This document shows, piece after piece, positions 34,001-45,949 of a stretch of 64,000 nucleotides of DNA (position 1 is the first letter of the stretch; every line of letters starts with the position of its first letter). A model generated the notes under the pieces. That model was not told the origin of the DNA. It made no database searches and saw only the letters and a program-made list of their open reading frames with translations. Where the stretch lies: assembly GCA_029851415.1 (NCBI GenBank), contig CM056742.1:150541121-150605120 (forward strand). Reading direction: 5' to 3'. A program made the position numbers and the translations under genes. Source of the stretch: Eretmocerus hayati. Lineage: Eukaryota > Arthropoda > Insecta > Hymenoptera > Aphelinidae.

Positions 34001-37000
34001 TCTAAGAATCATTCTAGTCATTAAGAGTCGTCAAAACCTTGAAAAAGTATTTCCAAGGCACATTTTGGAACTGAAAGTAGCCTCCTCAGCACACCCACTA
34101 AATTTTGTTGACCCGAAAGTATTCTAAAACGATAGCCCTTGGAATTTCCTTCAAAATGACTTATTGTAGAAGTCTGTTTGATGCACTAGGAGTGGATTTG
34201 TAGCCACTCGAATCAGAACAAGAATGTCAAGAATGAAATCTGTGAGCCCTACTAGGCCTTCTCATAACTTCAAGGACTCTTTGGCAGCTGTATACCACAT
34301 CATTCGACGCAATCGACTCCGGCAATAGGTTTTTTGGAAGGAAATTGACCCAGCTTTTGATTGGAAATGGTATTGAGAGCATAGAGTTGGTCCTGTGGGC
34401 AGGAAATCCACCATTATGGAAAAGAAACAGAACTGTTTATTGAATATAGTTTGTTAAACGTGAAATACCTGCCCACGGGATCAACTCTATGCTCTCAATG
34501 ACATTTCCAATCAAAAGCTGGGTCAATTTTCTTCCAAAAACCTATTGCCGGGGTCGAGTCCGTCGAATGATGTGGTAGACAGCTGCCAAAGAGTCCTTGA
34601 AGTTATGAGAAGGCTACGTAGGGCTCACAGATTTCATTCTTGACATTCTTGTTCTGATTCGAGTGGCTACAAATCCACTCCTAGTGCATCAAACAGACAT
34701 CTACAATGGGTCATTTTGAAGGAAATTCCAAGGGCTATCGTTTTAGAATACTTTCAGGTCAGCAAAATTTAGTGGGTGTGCTGAGGAGGCTACTTTCAGT
34801 TCCAAAATGTACCTTGGAAAAACTTTTTCAAGGTTTTGACGACTCTTAATGACTAGAATGATTCTTAGAATTAACGTTTTCGATGTAAATGACTTGGCAA
34901 ACATGATGGAAATAATTTTAGAGCTCAACAAGAAGTTCCGGCTTCATAATAAATAATTTTCTACTTTTTTTTGACATTTTTACGCACAAAAAAAATTTCA
35001 GAGAATCCATATCTCAGAAGAAATATTCGAAATTCTTTTACGTGTGGGTTAAAATAATATCAATCGAAAAAAATGAAAAAAAAAATTTTTTTGGAGGGTC
35101 AGTAGAGATATGGGCTACACCGTGAATCGAGGTTATTTTGAGTCTAGCAAGGACCAGAACGACTTTTAGAAGGCTTTGCAGGGGGTAAATCGATAGATTT
35201 TTGACTCCTCTTTCGAATGCCGTAAGTCAGCCTGCGATTGAAAAGGATGGTCAGAAGCTATATGCAAATTACCGAGGCAATGTTTCAAATCTTGGATTTA
35301 TATCGCAATATCACTTACATAGACCTGGGCAAAAAAATTTTTTTGGCCCTATAAACTGTTGGAACTATTTTTTCTCAACACTATAAAATGGGGAAAAAAC
35401 CTATGGAGGCATAAAAAAATGGTCGGAGAAAACCTTGCTGAATTGACGTTTCTCAACTGATTCTTGATGAGTTTAAAGATGCTACAAAATCTTGCACAAG
35501 TTACTTGGTCGAAAGACAGTGTCAAAACATAATAATAGGCCAAACCAAGACTCGATAAAGCGCTATTTATGACAGATTATATTGAGCAAGCAACCTGTGC
35601 AACGAATTGTGCTATTTTGACAGAGTTCGTGCTTTGATTTTGCATTTGACATTTCTTCATTTACGTTATCCACGGACATAGTCTGAAATTCATCGTCAGT
35701 CAAATCAAGCTGGTACTCCTTCTAAGAGAGAGGCTCTTATCACATCCCATCCTCCTGCTAGATTTTTCAACTCGATCCTCGTATCCTCTGCTCTTTTCAT
35801 ATCAGAATCAAAACAAGTAGTTTTTCACACAAGCTCTCGAGTGCTGGAGTAACCAAGCTTATTGATCCAATTTCATTAAATAATCTAGAGTCTAAGAGAG
35901 TGAGGCTTGCAAAAACTTGAATATGAGAAGGATAAAAGCGAGATTGGACGTCCTCAGTTCATTATCACGTTGGCATCTCGTGATGACTAGACATTAGGAA
36001 TGGCCGGGGGGCTCACCGAAGGGGGAAGAGACAGTGGAGAATCTCCCAAATTCCTCTATGACCAGTGGGACTCTGCTACTTGGAAAGGAATCTGGATCGA
36101 GAAGATCATTCTTGTGTGCTCATTCAAAAGCATAGTACTGATGGTCAAAGAGTTGTTCTTAGTCCGGAAATATGACAAACTAGTGAAAATTGGCAACAAA
36201 TAAGGTATCTTAGACTGTTGTTCTTCGAGACAATTCGGTATTTAGCTATCGTCAGAAGATATTCTGACCGCAACAAATGAATTTCAAGGGCAAGCTTGTG
36301 TATTTGAAATGAGTTCCAGTGGAATGCATATTTGATAGATGAAACAATCAAAAGTTGATGCCAAAATAAGTTTGATTCATAGTTATCTTAGATAGGTCAG
36401 AGTAAACCCGGTTTATGGAAAGATTAAAATTTGCGGGAATCGCAGGATTTTATTTCTATTGATCTTTTTTCGAAACAAAAATAATTTATGTGGATCCGTT
36501 TCGGATACTAATCATTTGACGATGTTTTCAGAATTATCTGGATTCTTTGCAATTTTGTTAGATGCAACCATAACCACCGCACAATGTACTTAGAATTGCG
36601 TTGTTTACTGCACCAGATGTTTGGTCTCAAGAGTTCGATTTGATTGCCTGATGCAATTATTAGTGAAATTTCTCGTTGTGGGGTCCGTCGACCGAAGTTA
36701 TGCATAAATATTATGACGCATTCTCTTCGTTCCACTCGTTTTTTGGGTTTACTTTTAATTTCACCTTCGAGTGGGAGCGAAAGAAGTTTTCGAATGAGCT
36801 CATTATTCTCGAAAATTTTGACTTTTTGTATTGATGTAATGTAATACATCTCGAGATTCCAAAAAAATGAAACTAAATGTCCCCTTACACATGAACATCT
36901 CTATCAGTTGCTTAGGTTACGGAATAGGAATCAATTGGTGGATTTTGACAGCTGTGATTTACGAGAGGGAATCCGAGAAAGCACATGTGATCATGAGTTT

Positions 37001-39403
37001 TGATCAGATCTGAAGGCATTTTTGAGATCTTGATACTAATTTTCGAAGTGTATCCGTGGATTAGAGTAGTTCGGGCACCTTGATGATTTGAATTTCCTTT
37101 TGTGGTAATCAGTGATATTTTGAAGTCGCAGAAAGTTACGTGGTAATTCAATGAATCTTATTTCAAGAGACAACATGTGGTCTTCGTTCGAGCAGACCAT
37201 ATGCAATTGATTGAGTATACCCACCAAATTAGTTTAAGTTTCCAGTTCAACAAAAATGAAAAAAGCTTCCAATTATCTGAAGGTGTTCAGATGATAGTAC
37301 TCACAAATTAATATTGCATGTTGTGCAAATTTTTAAGAACACGTTATGTAGCATCTCTCCAAATTTTTATTGCACGAATGTCTGGCCTCGAGTCATGCAT
37401 GCGATGAACTCGGAGTTTCGCGAATTTGAAAAACACGAATGCTTTCACAGAGTGAAAGCTCGTATTGATTCTTGGATGCCCTACAGCAAAATATTACGAA
37501 GGGCGAGGCGTAATTTATTAGCCCTTTATGAGCGTGGGGGTGATACATTGCGGAATAATACATACCTCAGGTGTAGATTATCGATGAAAGATACATGATC
37601 AACGGGATGCCAGTCAAGCGAGTAAAATACTGCGTCAAAGGGTACGGTATCCAACAGTTTGTTTATGGGTTCGATAACTTCTGCGCCATCCTGGCAGGCT
37701 GCGCATTTTTTTATATTCAGCGAGCCGGAAATGAAGTCGTTCTGTACATCCACTACGAGGAATGCACTTTTTGGCCTGGTGCATACTTTTATCCAGCGAT
37801 TCCAGCACATCTGTAGCACAAATTAGTATTGGTTTTCCATTTTCGGTCTTATTCTCTCTTTCAGTCATAACTTGTTGTTCCGATTGCGGTGAGATGAGCA
37901 ATCAAATGCTATGAAGCTGTCTGACTAAACACCACTTTTTCTACTGGGAAAACCCTGATCACATTATTTCGACGTTGTGGTTCTACAACATTGTTTAATG
38001 TAGGTTTAATATATGATTTCATAACGTGGATCTTGTTTTGCTCACATTGTTTGTGATAAGGAGCTTAAATTAAGTCCGAACCAAAACATTATGTAGATAT
38101 ATCACCTTAAAATAATTAACAAGTTTACCGCAAGGCGGACTTTTCGTAAAATATTTTGGTCATGCACTGAACTCCCGTGTGTTGCTAGACACAGCCGTAT
38201 GGGAGTAATTTCTTGATTGACTCGTCATTCATGTGCTGAGCTAAGTAAAGCGCGATGTTATGTTGTTTTTAAGACTATTTTCAAACCCAATACGAGCCTT
38301 TCAAAATTGAAAAGTAAAAAATTGTAGATTCCATGGCTGGTGCTCATCATGATGTCCATGTTGAACAATCGATTTGGCATTCAGAAGCGCACGTAGGAAA
38401 ATAACCGTGATGTTTATGAAATGTAAGTACTTTTCTGCAATTATGCCAATAGTTTTCCAACTGATATCTACAGATTTTCTGTAAATGACGATCACTGAAG
38501 AGATCAATTTTTAAAATGCAAAACTATAAGAGAGCACTGATGCAAAGATCTGTTACAGTCACAAGATAATTATATCGGTCGTCATTTTTTATGTACTTCT
38601 GAATCATTAGTCACGCTCACGGAACGGTTTAGATTTTGCTCAACATCCTTTTCTGTTTGAGCAACTCATCCGGGATAACAATTGGTACCGCGATCAGTCA
38701 GTAGAACAATACTCTGCTGCGATAATTTGATGGCTTTACATAACAACGAGCATTCATTCGAAGATGACAATTCGTGCTTGCTGTTTGAAAAAGCAATCAG
38801 TAGCGAACACTGAAATTCGACTTCTCAAATTAGAAACCACAATATCGAATACCACCGGACATGTAATACGAGCTTAAATCCAGTGCTGATCACGGTTCAC
38901 ATTGGATTGAATAACTTTTAACACATCACTAAATTATTTCTCTAGTCGGTAAATTTCCTCACGTGAACAGATAGGAATCTAATTGAGATGTTAAGATGAA
39001 ATGTGTTTCGGAAAATTTTTTCCGATCAGTCTGACCCATCTTTAAAGTCATAAATAAAATGAATCACTAAAATACCGATTGCCGATCAATACACAACTTA
39101 TCGCGCAGCTCATCTCACATGCAAAACACTCTCTTAGTCTATAGCAGACGACAAAAAATTTGGCGCGCAAACCTCAAATTCCTTTTTGTCGATGAGCCCG
39201 TCTCTGTCCCTGTCGAACACTCGAAAAATATCAGCAAGTCGACCGTCCTCAAAAGCGTAAACTTTGCCTCTTTCATTTCTGAATAATGCCTTGCAAATAA
39301 GCTCGAACTCTGCAAGTGAAAGAAATCCATCCTGATCCTTGTCAAAGGCAGCAAAGCAAGCGTCCATGTCGTCAAGCCTCTTTGGCGCTTCTGCCTCGTC
39401 CAT
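31028..39403 (-). CDS. Naam: Nicotinamidase with N-terminal EF-hands, three exons
   Basis: Coding exons: 39173-39403, 37566-37810, 31028-31649 (introns of 1.36 and 5.9 kb), giving 365 residues. Exon 1 has two canonical EF-hand loops, DKDQDGFLSLAE (residues 21-32) and DRDRDGLIDKKE (64-75). Exons 2-3 form an isochorismatase-fold nicotinamidase. The catalytic Asp is in VVDVQNDF (D98), the metal-binding set is D143/H145/H149 in DWHPVDH, the Lys is K219 in VYKGTNP, and the nucleophile is C264 in YDVCVGATA. The enzyme deamidates nicotinamide to nicotinate in the NAD salvage pathway; the EF-hand fusion matches Drosophila Naam. Exon junctions are phase 0 and phase 2, with acceptors CTACAG in both cases and a consensus donor (GTATGT) after exon 2. 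The exon 1 donor is a weak GTTTGC. The C-terminal 30 or so residues are a Gly/Asn-rich tail. The start ATG is the first in the frame. Confidence 0.92.
31946..32239. repeat. 147-bp tandem duplication in the nicotinamidase intron
   Basis: Two head-to-tail copies (31946-32092 and 32093-32239) appear identical by eye. The motif AAAATGTCAGGTCCGTGTGA inside the unit recurs singly, in variant form, at about 32548 and 32700-32745, so the duplicated DNA derives from a larger local repeat. Intronic, no coding role. Confidence 0.92.
33421..35449. mobile_element. Two-kilobase palindromic foldback element in the nicotinamidase intron
   Basis: The left arm (33421 to about 34412) is an inverted copy of the right arm (about 34467-35449), with a loop of only about 55 nt. 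The arms match closely along their whole length. Landmark pairs include GCAAGGTTTTCTCCGACCAT/ATGGTCGGAGAAAACCTTGC at the outer ends and GAGCATAGAGTTG/CAACTCTATGCTC at the centre. Mirror-image 62-codon frames occur at 33939-34127 (plus) and 34743-34931 (minus) with only a few differing residues. Neither resembles a known protein. No transposase is present and no target duplication was resolved. It lies in the 5.9-kb intron. Confidence 0.9.
35450..37565. other. Remainder of the large nicotinamidase intron
   Basis: Intronic sequence between the foldback element and exon 2. Open frames such as 36000-36203 and 36508-36849 are unrecognised. I see no further repeat. Confidence 0.55.
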
Positions 39404-42400
39404 GTCTCACAAGTATCTATATCCCGTTTGGTTGGTTTTGCAATAGATATAAGAAAACGGAGTGTCGAAGCCGCAACTGGGTAGTTCTAATGTGCATACA
39501 ATATCGTATAGAGCCACTTGTTTGATCGATAATGAGTGGTATAGAAAACAGTGGGCCAGAGGAGTTGCGAGTTGCACGCCAAGTATAATATGTTTCCCCG
39601 CGCCTTGGTATATAAGCACAACGGCGCTGAATGACGCGCCAACTACGACACAGAACGCCTCATCGACGTATACTGATGTATTTACAACTATATGGTCGTC
39701 ATTCGGAGGCTCGTTTCGTGGATTACATGTACAACAGCTCCCCTATATATGACATAAAGTATTTCTCCCTCCCTTCACCAATGCTTCACGTACGTGATGA
39801 GTTTCTATGCGAGTATATAGAAGTCACGAAACGATAATAGTGAAGCGTAGATTTTTTTTCCCCTCTGTATGGCGTAATGATGAAACACAACACGGAAAGG
39901 GCGCGCGCGCGCACTTCACGGTTCATCGACGCGCCACGCCGGTTGCCGGTTTTTTGAGCACGATTGTAATCTCTGTCTGTACTATTTGTATAGACTCTCA
40001 ATTTAGTATGTATGTTTGTGTGAGCTTTACTTGAAATCGCGTGTGGTACAGCACGTGGACGAGCCGTGTTGTACTTTGAAGTTGCAACTTTTAAATTTAG
40101 CTTACCGTGCGCGCCTCTTTTCGTTTACGATCCGCTCTTTGAAGAATTGTATTTTCGTTGTCATGGATCGATTGATCGGAATCTCTGTCGATGACTATCT
40201 CTTGATGTGCGCTAATTTGTGCTTCACACGCGAGCTCTCGATTTGCGCATCTCGATTGTTAAACGATTAGCGAGAATCTAAGTTGCGTGTTGTACTAGAG
40301 CTCAATTGGAATTTGTACGCTTTGAGATTGGAAGATGAAATTTCTTTGTAACCTGACGTGTTTTATGGTGACTTATCTAGAAAAAGACGACATATCATTT
40401 AGTCGCAAATGGAAATTGTTAACAATGAAACTGCAGACAAAGTTGATGGACACATTTTTTAAATGCACGTTGTACAAATTTACATGGATTCACGAGAAAA
40501 TGCTAATTTGTGGTATGCATGAGTGTCGTGAAGAAGTCGGTGACATGGAGTTGATTAAGCCAAATATGTCCTCGACAAAATTGACTCTGAAAAAAATTGG
40601 CTTGGTCTTGCCGAACCGTACGGCTATTCGGAATGGAACAATTTTGGATTCAATGAGTGTACATGAAGATGTTTCTGAAAATTTCAACTCTTGGCCGCTA
40701 AAAGTTCAATAGAGACGATACAATCGAGATCCGCGGCTGGAGCCTCTCAATTACCCTCATCGATGGTTTATGTGCGTGAATTGTATGAAATTACGGAATG
40801 AAAGATATTCCACTGGTCAGAATTGAAACACTCGTAAAGCTCGACTGATGGTTTCATCTTTTCTTGGTGCATTTTTCACAAAATATGGGCTGCATCTACC
40901 CTTATTCAAATGGACGGTAATTTTGAGAACCTTAGAGTCTCATGAGTGGAGGGAAATTGTACTTACATCTTGAGGACATTTGTAACATATTAACAGTGTT
41001 TAGAAGTCGATCTTCGGCATTCCAAGAGACTATGTGATTTACTAGTTGCAAAGATGGTTATTAAAAACTATTCAATTCTCTGGCGTATCGGTATAAGGCA
41101 TATCCGTCTACAATAGCTAAATTTCCTCGTTTTTACAGAAAAATACGGTGAAAACTAGCAGAGTGCTTTTGAGTTATGCACCACAAGCTGTAGCATCTGA
41201 AGCGACATAACAACTTTTTTCCGAAAATCTCTTTCATCGCAAACGTGTCACGTCTGACTACAGTGGAGTCGAGAGTGGAGTATATCTCTCTCCAGTAGAA
41301 AAAAATCATAATTATGAATTATTAGTTATGACTCTGAGAAGTTACTGAACTTGTTCAGAAACCCTCCACTCACGGGGAGCTTGAAAAATTTGAGAAGTCT
41401 GTGACTCGGAAATTTCTTGATTTTCAGGTGAGAGCTAGAGAAACGTTTCATAGCCCGTTCCACCAAAGTATGATACCATGAGTCAAAAGTTTTAGAGATA
41501 TCCTTGTTTGCTCTAAGGACTCGCAGAACTCACTTCGCTCATCCTGTAAAATAACTTTGCGTTCAAATTTACACTTGTACCACTCATACACGATGAAATT
41601 AAAGCGATTTTCAAGAAGTCGTCATAGATATGTTTTGCCATAAATGTTTCGGGGTTACGATGATGCGATAGGTGAGCTCTGGCATGTAATTCATAGGGGA
41701 TCGGTAGTTCAAGGGTTGACCGCACGGAATGCTTACCCGTATATCTCCTTCGGTGAGGATCTTGAAGAATTTTCCACTAATTTACCTCATTTCCTAAATT
41801 TTTGACCCCTTTATGGAGAAAGTGGCTGAACTCGGTACAACAGAAACCGATATCATCAAGAATTTTTTTTTGAAAATCAACTCGCGGTGATAAGCAAAGA
41901 ATAAAATCACCCGTCGTTCGATGCTTTTTCGGCATCAAGGTTATTTTTCGATGAATAGGTTTCTCGAAAAACTTGAATATACGAGAAGTATTCGTAGACC
42001 ATCGGAAAAATCTATAAAAATGATATCCGTTTTTTCCCCGAACAATGTCATGGAAGTTAATCTCTATCAAAGTTGTAACCGAATTAGTCTAAACCATTGG
42101 GTAAAGTTGTTATCCGATTTCAAGGCACGAGATCGATTGTGACAATTTGTTTCTCTCTCAATAGCACCTGATACTTTTTGAAAAAAATTCAAGATATCCA
42201 TAAGCATTATGTGATTAAATTAATATTGAAGTATTATTTCGAACTCCAACCTACCATAACACTTACTTGAACAATTTTGAAAATCCTTCATCGAAACTTC
42301 AGACTGACCCCAACGAACTTCGACTCCCTCCGGGAAATATTTATGAAGAGATTCCAACCATTTTTGGTGGGTTATAGTTTGATCCACTCGGGTTTCGTGA

Positions 42401-42533
42401 CTGCCTCAACACGAGGAAATTGAAAAATAGCGTTCTCTCACCCTAACCAAGGTCTCGACGATCGCATAAAGAATATCAATTTCCGATTGTCTATCCAACT
42501 ATTTTTACTACTTACGTTTGATTACAGCCAGAA
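39404..42533. other. Upstream region of the nicotinamidase gene and gene-free DNA
   Basis: The first few hundred bases should contain the nicotinamidase promoter. A TATATAAG-like sequence occurs near 39609 but reads plausibly on either strand, so I do not assign it. A 125-codon plus-strand frame at 40335-40712 starts with ATG but has no recognisable domain or splice partner. I treat it as unproven. Confidence 0.45.
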
Positions 42534-42577
42534 GAGGATGTGCAGGTCACGGCATAGTTCGTGACCCACACATCCTC
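42534..42577. repeat. Perfect short hairpin next to a LINE 3' end
   Basis: GAGGATGTG, CA, GGTCACG, an 8-nt loop, then CGTGACC, CA, CACATCCTC. A 9-bp and a 7-bp stem are separated by a symmetrical internal loop. It begins 17 bp beyond the poly(A) end of the minus-strand LINE fragment. Confidence 0.85.
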
Positions 42578-42593
42578 CGAACTAGTGCTGTGA

Positions 42594-43470
42594 CGTTTTT
42601 TTTTTATTTAGTTATTTAAGGACGCTGTTGAGCACACAAAGTTATATTCAGCGTCTACATGAAACAATAGAATTATAAATTACAAAAGAAAAAATGTAAT
42701 CGTTACATCACATATACTTGTAAGTATCATCATCGCAGTTGTTTGTTAACATTTTCACACGTTCAGTTCACATTTTCGAAGAAACTTAATCATACTTTCA
42801 CAGGCCTCAACATTTGGCTCTAGAACAATTTGATCAACATTGTAGGGTTCATGCAGGCCTAATTCACGTTGTTCCTGCAAAAACTTGGTACAAAAAGCGT
42901 CGTAAAGTAGTGAACAGTTCCAGAGGCCGTGGTTGATGTTTTCATTATTTTCGCCGCATTCGCAAAGGGGATTCGCGATGATATTTTTCCGTGCTAGAGA
43001 CTCACAAGGGGGGACCACGGGGTCCGGGTCGCCAATCTCTCCTAAGATTTTTTTACAGTTTCATACTATCGAGAATATGGAGAATCCAAAGTAACTCCGT
43101 CAAATGGGCCTCCTGTCCAAAGATACAGCCAATGAGATTAATATTGCTCATATAGGCCCATGTTAAAAAGTGATATATATAGATATACTGATAATGCTAA
43201 CGTTTCTGCTTGTAGCTTTGGACAGGAGGCCCATTTGACGGAGTTACTCTAGATTCTTCATATTCTAGACGGTACCAAACTGTGAAAGAATTTTCGGGAT
43301 AATTGGCGACCCGGATCCCGTGGTCCCCCCTTGTCAGCCAGAGGGTAATGGTTGGCTCGAATACGGGATACCGTGGCAATTATCTCCCTTTCCAAAATTT
43401 TCTTAGCAAAGACGTTTTTGCTCAGAACATAATATCTCAGCAATGTGGATGTAATAATTTCAGGGAGATG
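42594..43470 (-). pseudogene. LINE 3' fragment (ORF2 C-terminus), split by a foldback insertion
   Basis: Read on the minus strand, 43443-43334 encodes ...ATVSRIRANHYPLA, and 43004 downwards encodes ESLARKN... followed by the cysteine-histidine motif CECGENNENINHGLWNC. This is the C-terminal zinc-knuckle-like region typical of I/R1/Jockey-group reverse-transcriptase ORFs. It ends with a stop at 42755, about 150 bp of 3' untranslated sequence, and a short A-run (T-run on the plus strand, 42596-42606). The two coding pieces are in register across the TCA target duplication of the 329-bp element at 43005-43333. The copy is truncated on its 5' side and dead. Confidence 0.8.
43005..43333. mobile_element. 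329-bp foldback element, copy 1 (TNA target, CAAGGGG ends)
   Basis: The ends CAAGGGGGGACCACGGG are inverted and flanked by a TCA duplication (43002-43004 and 43334-43336). The arms pair along about 130 bp. The unpaired centre contains CATATAGGCCCATGTT and ATATATAGATATACT, shared with the second copy at 54508-54836. It has no coding capacity. The 3-bp T-N-A target resembles PIF/Harbinger preference (TWA), but TCA is not a standard TWA site, so the superfamily is uncertain. Confidence 0.85.
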
Positions 43471-43524
43471 AGAATAATCAAATCTTTTCTAATTTAGATG
43501 GCCTCTGAATTCACGGGATTCAAT

Positions 43525-43860
43525 ATTTCAAGTACACACACACACCCCTCCGCATTCGCAGGGGTGCGTGTGTACTTGAAATCATTCGCGGTTTGGGATT
43601 CTTGCGAACGCTCAATTGCGACCATATTGCGTCATTCACTCCTCATTTACGGCCCTCCCCGGGGGAGAATAGACGAGAGGGCCTTCGATGGCCCAATACT
43701 CGTGCCGACACTGGCCAGTACTGGCTACCGATACCGTTCCAATGTTGGCACGATGTTGGAATGATGACGCTGGGCCTTTATTGTTTTGGCATTGTTGGAC
43801 CAACGCTTGTATAGAATATTGGGCCAATGTTGGCATGCCGAGTCTGCCAACACTGTTTAA
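43525..43860. repeat. Hairpin plus TGTTGG/CCAACA motif cluster
   Basis: A strong hairpin (about 43531-43583) pairs TTTCAAGTACACAC with GTGTGTACTTGAAA around a CCCCT/AGGGG core. It is followed at 43695-43860 by repeated CCAATGTTGGC, GATGTTGG, ATTGTTGG and TGCCAACA words in both orientations. It looks like the remains of small palindromic elements. No gene. Confidence 0.6.
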
Positions 43861-43974
43861 ATCAGGGTTTTTATAAAATGTGCGGGCCAAGAAAGAGGAA
43901 AGTCGGATAAACTTCTCGTAACCTTTCATACACACCCGAGTAAAAAATATTAATATACAATAATATATGGTCGT

Positions 43975-44275
43975 GGTTATGTATGATGATATATTATGAT
44001 ATATTATGATATGTTATGATATGTCATCATATATTTCTGTCGTTAAGTGAAATGTCGGTGGATAGTAGTGGAAAAATAAAATTTGATCGAATCTCAAAGT
44101 CAGAGACCATTTGCCAGCCCTCATTTCAGTTACAAAGTTATATGACCGTCGTCTCTGACTTTGTGATCCGGTCAAATTGGATTCTTCACCACAATCCATC
44201 GACATTACTCTTAACATATTATAATATATAATAATATATCATAACATATAATAATATATCATACTATATTATTAC
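43975..44275. mobile_element. AT-flanked palindromic element
   Basis: The inner arms pair CTCAAAGTCAGAGAC (44094 on) with GTCTCTGACTTTGTG (ending about 44165), and outward through GGTGGATAGTAGTGG/CCACAATCCATCGAC. The outer arms are ATATTATGATAT-type repeats on both sides. A GGGGGGCCGCCCCCC dyad follows at 44279. Non-coding. Confidence 0.7.
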
Positions 44276-44293
44276 TAGGGGGGCCGCCCCCCC

Positions 44294-45235
44294 TGCTCGC
44301 TCCGCTCACCAACCCCCACCATACCTTTGATCCCACATGAAAGTTGCGATATATTTATCCTGTCAGATTAATCCAACGCAAATAATTCATAATACTCAAT
44401 TATTCTCAATGTTCAATTTTCATCCCCCCACCCTCCACCGTTGAGCTGATCCTCCCAATATTGAATGTTACTATTTAACAACACCATAAAATCAATATAT
44501 TAATTTTCTACACCTTCACTTCTAAATCTTACCTGAACTCGAATGTCAGTGTTTATCTGCTAGTTTGTTTGAAATATCTATTTTTGTATACAATTTTGAT
44601 TGAAATTTTCGGACTATTTTTACAACTATGATAATCATCAAAGATTGAGATCAATGAGAAAAATTATTATTGTTACTGTGAGTATCCATCTTGATCCAAA
44701 TATATAACATAATGAGCATAAGATTATCATTCCACGATACTTATACGATATTGAATATGTTGCATCAATTCACAGGATGAAATTATTTTGAAAGTTATAT
44801 TGTTCAGTCCTCGCAACTCGCCATATACATCAAACTTTGTTTTATTAACGCAATTTATGAGAAATTTTTATTGGCTGCCATAATTTTGCTGTTCGTATTG
44901 GACAAGATAGAAGATAAATTCATAATTGAGGTTAATTATGGTTCTACTGCCGTGACTATCCCCCGGTCTATCTTCTATCTATATAATCTATGAGCATCAT
45001 AGCTCATATATAAATTGATAATCGTTATGAGTATCGTCAAATATTCTATTTACATAGTACCAATCTAAGCGCATAGGACTGCAGATTGTTATGAAGCAAA
45101 ATTTCTACATTTAATACATCCAAATACCTGACTTTCCTTCTACAAGGTATGATGTGTCTCTAAGGATTTTAACCAAAACAATATGGTGTGAGTCATCTTT
45201 TCTCCAATTTGATGTCTATCACTCTAATAAGACCA
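44294..45235. other. Gene-free stretch
   Basis: AT-rich sequence without a supportable feature, apart from a short CCCCGGTC patch near 44960. Confidence 0.5.
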
Positions 45236-45239
45236 AATC

Positions 45240-45895
45240 CAATGAAGGAATTGCCCTCCCACATCAAGATTTAACAATTTTTCAATTAGTCTTGCATGAT
45301 CAAGAGAGTCAAAAGCTTTAGAAAAGTCAAGGTAAACAGCATCAGTTTGTTGGAATTGTTCCATATTACCACTAACGTAGTCAACATGAGACAATAGGTT
45401 AGTAACAATAAACCTATTACCGACAAATCCATGTTGTGTATCATCAATTTCTGATAAAAAATGAGCACTCAGATATCAGCAATGAGAGCATCTAATAGCT
45501 CAGGGAGAACGTTCATGATCCATATTGGTCTATGATTTACAAGTTCATCAGTTTTACCATCTTTATGGATAGCTGTGACGAAGAAAAGTTTCCATTCTCT
45601 AGGGATTATTCCTAAGTTGATAGATTTTGGATACAGCAATTTTAACGGCTCTAACAATGAATGACTAAGGCTTTTCACAAAAATATTACGAATTCCATCA
45701 TGATGAACCTTTATATTTCATCGATTTGGGATGACTCAATCTATTCTCAGAATTACCAGCATATTTCCAAAAAGATTTCATGTTATCAAGTAAATCGTCA
45801 ACTTCATCCATATAATTCCTGTTACAAACTCTAAAGATTCTAATAACTTGTGCTCTCTGCTTTACCCTTAAAGAGCACACTGGATCCATTGGGCC
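45240..45895 (-). pseudogene. LINE reverse transcriptase fragment
   Basis: Minus-strand reading shows a connector (FWKYAGNSENRLSH), then IPREWKLFFVTAIHKDGK and VNHRPI of the RT fingers, then in a shifted frame QHGFVGNR and AVYLDFSKAFDSLDH. The last two are the RT motif upstream of, and including, the first catalytic Asp (motif A). Frames change at least twice and the catalytic second Asp pair is absent, so the copy is dead. The style is CR1/Jockey-group. It is probably the continuation of the LINE whose upstream parts lie at 47353-50830. Confidence 0.8.
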
Positions 45896-45949
45896 CCAGA
45901 GAAAGTTTCAGATCGTCTCCAAGTGGGAGCGAAGTCTAAATCGAACATC

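Noticed and set aside
40335..40712. 125-codon plus-strand frame starting with ATG
   Set aside because: No recognisable domain, no clear splice partners and no biased composition; it lies upstream of the nicotinamidase gene and is plausible by chance.
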